A stretch of 64,000 bases of DNA from Acidovorax sp. 106 (lineage in GTDB: Bacteria > Pseudomonadota > Gammaproteobacteria > Burkholderiales > Burkholderiaceae_C): NCBI RefSeq assembly GCF_003663825.1, contig NZ_RCCC01000001.1, forward strand, positions 4,410,501-4,474,500, written 5' to 3'. A model generated the notes under the pieces. The model was not told the DNA's origin. It worked only from the letters and a program-made list of their open reading frames with translations, and made no database searches. Below, piece by piece: positions 60,122 through 64,000 of the stretch. Every line of letters begins with the position of its first letter. Within the stretch, counting starts at the first letter, position 1. The position numbers and the translations under genes were made by a program.

Positions 60122-60473
60122 GGGCCACCACGGGCCTTGGCGCAGCGGCGTGACCCCAAGTACTCCACAGCGCGGGCGACGCACCAGCGCCACACACCCC
60201 GGCCAAGCCAACACCCTGCAAAAGACGCAAACACGTACAAGTCATTGTTTTATATGGATTTTTTGCTGTGCAATTTTTCATCAATCTGTTGCAACGCCCA
60301 TTTGGCGCCGCTTTGGCGGGGATACCCACCCGCTTACCCACAAAGTTATCCACAGATTTTGTGGGCGAAGTTTGCGCACCGAGGGTGGCGATTTCTCGTA
60401 ACGGTTTGTGACCTTAAAGCGCCAGCCGCCTGGGCCATAATTGCCGACTGACTTCACCTGAGCGGAGAGAGAA
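60122..60473. promoter_or_regulatory. xseA-exbB divergent region with a DnaA-box match
   Basis: A 350-base gap between divergent genes. It holds the exact DnaA-box sequence TTATCCACA at 60346-60354, with GGATACCCACC and CTTACCCACA as weaker relatives nearby on the left. No other DnaA boxes or a 13-mer AT-rich repeat array were seen, so this is not an origin; the box could be a DnaA-regulated promoter site for either neighbour or chance. An AT-rich stretch (GTTTTATATGGATTTTT, about 60246) may be promoter DNA. Confidence 0.4.
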
Positions 60474-61106
60474 TTGCTGTCCATCATACAAGCCGCAGGC
60501 TGGCCCATTTGGCCCCTCATTGCCTGTTCTGTCCTGGCTCTGGCCTTGATTTGCGAGCGTTTTGTTTCCTTGAAAACAGCCCGCATCGCCCCCCCCAAAT
60601 TGCTGGACGAGGCCATCACCGTGTCCTCCCGCTCGCTGCCCACCCCGGATGTCGTCAACCAGTTGGCCCAAAGCTCGGCCCTGGGTGAGGTGCTGGCCTC
60701 GGGCCTGCGCGCGCTCAACGCCAATCCCCAGTGCAGCGAGACCGACCTGCGCGCCACTATGGAAGGCAGTGGCCGGGCCGTGGCCCACCGCCTGGAGAAG
60801 TACCTGAGCGCGCTGGCCACCATTGCCTCTGCCGCTCCGCTGCTGGGCCTCCTGGGCACCGTGATCGGCATGATCGAAATCTTTGGCTCGCAAGGCGGCA
60901 ACACGGGCGCCCTGGGAGGCGGCAACCCCGCCCAGCTGGCCCAAGGTATTTCCATCGCCCTGTACAACACCGCGTTTGGCCTGATCGTGGCCATCCCGGC
61001 GCTGATCTTCTGGCGCTACTTCCGTGGCCGGGTCGATGCCTACCTGCTCACCCTGGAGCTGGCGTCTGAGCAGTTTGTGCGCCACATCCTGCGCCACCGC
61101 AAGTAA
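60474..61106 (+). CDS. exbB: MotA/TolQ/ExbB proton channel family protein
   Basis: Inner-membrane protein of 210 residues, ExbB/TolQ type. It opens with WPIWPLIACSVLALALICERF (helix 1), and the conserved core ASAAPLLGLLGTVIGMIEIF (helix 2) and ISIALYNTAFGLIVAIPALI (helix 3) form the proton channel. It begins at TTG 60474 with GAGCGGAGAGAGAA upstream; no ATG is near. ExbD follows after 20 bases. In this conserved betaproteobacterial order (exbB-exbD-lpxK-kdsB-adk) it may energise lipopolysaccharide-related or TonB transport; the TonB receptor at 48171 is a possible client. Confidence 0.92.
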   Translation: MLSIIQAAGWPIWPLIACSVLALALICERFVSLKTARIAPPKLLDEAITVSSRSLPTPDVVNQLAQSSALGEVLASGLRALNANPQCSETDLRATMEGSGRAVAHRLEKYLSALATIASAAPLLGLLGTVIGMIEIFGSQGGNTGALGGGNPAQLAQGISIALYNTAFGLIVAIPALIFWRYFRGRVDAYLLTLELASEQFVRHILRHRK

Positions 61107-61126
61107 GCAAACAGGCGGCCCAGCGT

Positions 61127-61567
61127 ATGCCCATGAACTTCCGACCCCGAGCGAAGGATGAGCCGGAAATCAACCTGATTCCGTTCATCGACGTGCTGCT
61201 GGTGATCCTCATCTTTTTGATGCTCACCACCACTTACAGCAAGTTCACCGAACTCAAGCTCACCCTGCCGGTGGCCGATGCCGAGCAGCAACGCGACCAC
61301 CCTAAGGAGGTCATCGTTGCCGTGGCAGCCGATGGCCGCTACGCCGTCAACAAGGGCGGCGTGGAGGGCAAGAGCGTGGACGCCGTGGCCCAGGCCCTGC
61401 GCAGCGCCGCCAGCGCAGGCAAAGACAGCGTCGTCATCATCAGCGCCGATGCCATGGCACCCCACCAGTCGGTGGTGACTGTGATGGAAGCGGCCCGGCG
61501 CGTGGGACTGACACAAATCACCTTCGCGACCCAATCCACCGCTGGCGCGCGCGCAAGCAACCGCTGA
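61127..61567 (+). CDS. exbD: ExbD/TolR family biopolymer transport protein
   Basis: Protein of 146 residues with one N-terminal transmembrane helix: NLIPFIDVLLVILIFLMLTT, with the essential Asp (PFID) that works with ExbB in proton use. A short periplasmic domain (about 55-140) with VIISADAMAPHQSVV follows. Start ATG 61127, 20 bases after exbB; lpxK begins six bases after its stop, indicating one operon. Normal length. Confidence 0.92.
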   Translation: MPMNFRPRAKDEPEINLIPFIDVLLVILIFLMLTTTYSKFTELKLTLPVADAEQQRDHPKEVIVAVAADGRYAVNKGGVEGKSVDAVAQALRSAASAGKDSVVIISADAMAPHQSVVTVMEAARRVGLTQITFATQSTAGARASNR

Positions 61568-61572
61568 GCGGC

Positions 61573-62688
61573 ATGGCAACCCCCACGCCGCAGCCGCCTT
61601 CCTCGGCCTCGCGGTCCGGGGGTGTGCAGCCAAACTCTTCCCCCCAAAAAATCAGTGGCACCCAGGGCTGGCCCGCCCTGTGGCAGCGACGCAGTGCGCT
61701 GAGTTGGGCCCTGTGGCCTGTGTCTCAGCTGTACCGCGCGCTCATGGCGATCCGTGCCGCGCTGTACCAAACCGGCCTGCTGCACTCAGAGCACCCAGGG
61801 CGGCCTGTGATCGTCGTGGGCAACGTGGTGGCCGGAGGCTCCGGTAAAACGCCGGTGGTGATGGCGCTGGTCCAACACCTGCAAAGCCTGGGCCTGCGCC
61901 CTGGCGTTGTCTCTCGCGGCTATGGCCGCACCACCCAGGGTTGCCTGGCGGTTTTGCCCACTTCGGTGGCCAGCGAGGTGGGGGACGAGCCCTTGCTGAT
62001 CGCACAGCAGTGCCGAGTGCCGGTATATGTTGCCAGCAAGCGCACCCTGGCTGCCCGTACCCTGCTGGCGCAGCACCCCGAGGTAGACGTGCTGGTCTGC
62101 GACGATGGCCTGCAGCACTTGGCGCTGCAGCGCGATCTGGAAATTTGCGTCTTCAACCCCCACGGCACAGGCAACGGCTTTTTGCTGCCCGCAGGCCCCC
62201 TGCGCGAGCCTTGGCCACGGCGGGTGGACTGGGTGCTGTACACGGGTGATACACCACCACCCAGCCTCGCCAAGGCACCAGCCACCGGCGGCACTTTTGG
62301 ACTGCAACGCCACCTTGCCAGCTACGCCGTGGCGGCCGACGGGCGCCAGATACCGTTGAGCGCACTACAGGGCCTGCCGGTGCACGCCGTGGCCGCCATC
62401 GGCCAGCCGGGCCTGTTCTTTGGCATGCTGCAATCTGCGGGGCTGACATTGGCCGCCCAGGAAGCCCTGCCAGACCACTATGATTTTGATAGCTGGCAGC
62501 GCTTATCTGATCAGCGCGAGGTGCTTGTTTGCACTGAAAAAGACGCTGTCAAACTGTGGAAGCAGCACCCGGACGCCCTGGCTGTGCCTCTGCAGATCAC
62601 GCTGGACGAGGGCTTTCTCCGCCAATTGAAAGAACGCCTGGCCCGCCTGGCTTCGCCGCTATCATCCCCTGCCACTTTCGCGCGCTGA
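61573..62688 (+). CDS. lpxK: Tetraacyldisaccharide 4'-kinase
   Basis: Membrane-associated kinase of lipid A synthesis, 371 residues. A Walker A-like VVAGGSGKTPVVMALVQHLQ and the LVCDDGLQHLALQRDLEI motif (LpxK signature) are visible, with PGVVSRGYGR before them. The C-terminal FPDHHDF-like region reads LPDHYDFDSWQRL and coincides with a 50-bp interspersed element (62478-62522), followed by VLVCTEKDAVKL. Start ATG 61573 is six bases after exbD; the N-terminus carries an unusual Pro/Ser-rich extension of about 30 residues before WPALWQRRSAL. The gene supplies lipid IVA for the LPS pathway, in line with kdsB downstream. Confidence 0.94.
   Translation: MATPTPQPPSSASRSGGVQPNSSPQKISGTQGWPALWQRRSALSWALWPVSQLYRALMAIRAALYQTGLLHSEHPGRPVIVVGNVVAGGSGKTPVVMALVQHLQSLGLRPGVVSRGYGRTTQGCLAVLPTSVASEVGDEPLLIAQQCRVPVYVASKRTLAARTLLAQHPEVDVLVCDDGLQHLALQRDLEICVFNPHGTGNGFLLPAGPLREPWPRRVDWVLYTGDTPPPSLAKAPATGGTFGLQRHLASYAVAADGRQIPLSALQGLPVHAVAAIGQPGLFFGMLQSAGLTLAAQEALPDHYDFDSWQRLSDQREVLVCTEKDAVKLWKQHPDALAVPLQITLDEGFLRQLKERLARLASPLSSPATFAR
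62478..62522 (+). repeat. 50-bp interspersed element inside lpxK (copy 9)
   Basis: TATGATTTTGATAGCTGGCA, GCGCTTATCTGATCAGCGCGAG. It matches intergenic copies at 11901 and 43214 (TTTTGATAGCTGCC, GCGCTTAT, AGCGC). Read in frame as YDFDSWQRLSDQREV of LpxK. Confidence 0.65.
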
Positions 62689-62721
62689 GCGCGCTGCTTT
62701 TTTCAGACTGAACACGCCGCC

Positions 62722-62904
62722 ATGGACCCCAAACTGCTTGAACTGCTGGTATGCCCCGTTACCAAAGGCCCCCTGACGTTTGACCGGGAGGCCCAAGAGC
62801 TGGTTTCTCGCAGCGCCCGCTTGGCCTATCCCGTGCGCGACGGCATTCCGGTACTGCTGGAAAACGAAGCCCGCACACTGAGCGACGAGGAGCTGGAGGC
62901 ATGA
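62722..62904 (+). CDS. Trm112-family small zinc-ribbon-like protein
   Basis: Protein of 60 residues (YcaR/Trm112 family) found between lpxK and kdsB in most proteobacteria. [20 protein letters not shown] is the family start; only one cysteine of the zinc ribbon (LVCPVTKG) is present here, others being replaced as in other bacterial members. [19 protein letters not shown] is the family C-terminus. Start ATG 62722; its stop overlaps the kdsB start (ATGA, 62901). Likely an accessory to a methyltransferase or LPS enzyme; function not proven. Confidence 0.9.
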   Translation: MDPKLLELLVCPVTKGPLTFDREAQELVSRSARLAYPVRDGIPVLLENEARTLSDEELEA

Positions 62905-63761
62905 GCGACGGGCCAGCGATGCCAGGCCACTCACCCAGCCCCGCAGCCATCGGTGCCGCCACGCCATTCACCGTGCTGATCCCGGCCCGGCTGGCGTCTT
63001 CACGGCTGCCCAACAAGCCGCTGGCCGACATAGCCGGGACACCCATGGTGGTGCGCGTGGCCCAGCGCGCCCAGCAAAGCCAGGCCCAGCGCGTGGTGGT
63101 GGCGGCAGACGATGACCTCATCCTGCAAGCCTGCCAACAGCATGGCATCGAAGCCGTGCTGACCGATAAGCACCACGCCAGCGGCAGCGACCGCCTGGCA
63201 CAGGCCTGCGAACAACTGGGTTTGCAAGGAGACGACATCGTCGTCAATGTGCAGGGCGATGAGCCTTTGATAGACCCGGCCCTGATCAATGCCGTGGCGG
63301 GCCTGCTGGCCGCACAAGCCCAGGCCAGCATGGGCACAGCAGCCCACCCCATCGCATCGAGGGAAGACTACCTGAACCCCAACGTGGTCAAGGTCGTGCT
63401 GGACGCCCAGGGCCTGGCCTATTATTTCAGCCGCGCGCCCATTCCGTGGTCGCGAGACCATTCGAACACCGCTTGGTGGGATGCCGCCACCCAAAGCCCT
63501 GTGGCCCACAGCGCCACAGGCTTTTCGCCGCTGCGCCATGTAGGCATCTACAGCTACCGTGCAGGCTTTCTGCGGCAGTTTCCCCAATTGCCCGTCGCCC
63601 CCACCGAGGCCGTGGAGGCCCTGGAGCAACTGCGCGCGCTGTGGCATGGGCACCGCATCGCCGTGCACATTGCGGCTACAGCGCCCGGCCCTGGGGTGGA
63701 CACACCGGAAGATTTGGCAAAAGTCCGCGCCTTGCTGGCCCCCGCCAACCCCCGTCACTGA
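62901..63761 (+). CDS. kdsB: 3-deoxy-manno-octulosonate cytidylyltransferase
   Basis: CMP-Kdo synthetase of 286 residues, which activates Kdo for lipopolysaccharide. Nucleotide-binding start [20 protein letters not shown], then [31 protein letters not shown] and the NVQGDEPLI motif are all present; YRAGFLRQF and the C-terminal [15 protein letters not shown] complete the family. ATG 62901 overlaps the Trm112 stop. The N-terminus has an extra 20 or so residues ([20 protein letters not shown]) before the catalytic start; a later start near 62919 is possible. Confidence 0.95.
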   Translation: MSDGPAMPGHSPSPAAIGAATPFTVLIPARLASSRLPNKPLADIAGTPMVVRVAQRAQQSQAQRVVVAADDDLILQACQQHGIEAVLTDKHHASGSDRLAQACEQLGLQGDDIVVNVQGDEPLIDPALINAVAGLLAAQAQASMGTAAHPIASREDYLNPNVVKVVLDAQGLAYYFSRAPIPWSRDHSNTAWWDAATQSPVAHSATGFSPLRHVGIYSYRAGFLRQFPQLPVAPTEAVEALEQLRALWHGHRIAVHIAATAPGPGVDTPEDLAKVRALLAPANPRH

Positions 63762-63924
63762 GCAGGCTGTACACAGGGAAAACACAGTCGCCAAAGCAGC
63801 GGCAGCGTAAGGCTGTACCAAGCTGTCACATGCTATCCTTGCCCGCAACGAGAGCACGGCATCCCGGGCGGACTTTCACGCCCCCGCCAGCCCTGCCGCA
63901 CGATTTCTAACCTTGAGGACCTCC

Positions 63925-64000
63925 ATGAGACTGATTCTGTTGGGCGCGCCTGGCGCCGGAAAGGGCACGCAAGCCACCTTCATCTGCCAGAAGTACGGCA
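63925..64000 (+). CDS. adk: Adenylate kinase (3' truncated by the window)
   Basis: First 25 codons of adenylate kinase: [20 protein letters not shown], with the P-loop [10 protein letters not shown] identical to the family. The ATG at 63925 is preceded by TTGAGGACCTCC, a good ribosome-binding site. The rest of the gene lies outside the window. About 160 bases separate it from kdsB, so it may have its own promoter. Confidence 0.93.
   Translation, partial: MRLILLGAPGAGKGTQATFICQKYG

Noticed and set aside
60122..60473. Replication origin
   Set aside because: Only one exact DnaA box and no AT-rich unwinding repeats or dnaA/dnaN neighbours were seen.

Overview
The window is high-GC, gene-dense bacterial DNA. 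Its gene set and order point to a betaproteobacterium of the family Comamonadaceae, most like Acidovorax. The clues are the exbB-exbD-lpxK-trm112-kdsB-adk order, a tauE-cysI-DUF934-cysH-cysD-cysN sulfur operon without cysJ, a Bug-type binding protein, and several families of short interspersed palindromic repeats that I associate with this group. This assignment is inferred from content, not from a search. No tRNA, rRNA or CRISPR array was recognised.

Layout. 1-1625: 3' part of mnmC. 1844-8040: assimilatory sulfate reduction (tauE, cysI, DUF934, cysH, cysD, cysN), followed by a 7Fe ferredoxin and a ferredoxin-NADP reductase (8171-9725) that could feed electrons to CysI. 9770-10880: AT-richer island with one stand-alone trypsin-like protease. 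10882-15262: AEC transporter, chromate transporter, Bug-type solute-binding protein, small HTH protein. 15494-24309: signalling block with a REC-PAS-GGDEF-EAL protein, a 1660-residue CHASE/PAS hybrid histidine kinase and a REC-GGDEF protein, followed by a decayed IS3-type remnant. 25096-29942: M20 peptidase and the divergent metR/metE pair. 30123-35430: MarR-controlled tripartite efflux operon. 35627-38294: small proteins (EF-hand, PH domain, DUF3309) and methionine aminopeptidase. 38448-45219: valine catabolism (LysR regulator, mmsA, acyl-CoA dehydrogenase, mmsB) interrupted by repeats, an LprI-like gene and a TfoX-N gene. 45237-47522: second AT-rich island with an ApeA-like HEPN protein and an unrecognised protein. 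47523-55567: probably Fur-controlled uptake operon (DUF2946, TonB receptor, Tat-exported binding protein, two permeases, fused double ATPase). 55924-64000: housekeeping genes icd, DUF192, sodB, xseA, exbB/exbD, lpxK, trm112, kdsB and the start of adk.

The most unusual content falls into three groups. The first is the two AT-rich islands, one holding a HEPN/unknown gene pair and one a lone protease. The second is four interspersed repeat families, one of which (about 50 bp) appears to be incorporated in frame in cysN, xseA and lpxK. The third is candidate regulatory DNA: twin palindromes four helical turns apart between a LysR gene and mmsA, a nested palindrome before marR, and five 10-bp tandem repeats before the acyl-CoA dehydrogenase gene.

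Start codons were moved inward from the longest open frame where a ribosome-binding site, family length or a repeat made this more sensible. Those choices are stated in each entry.
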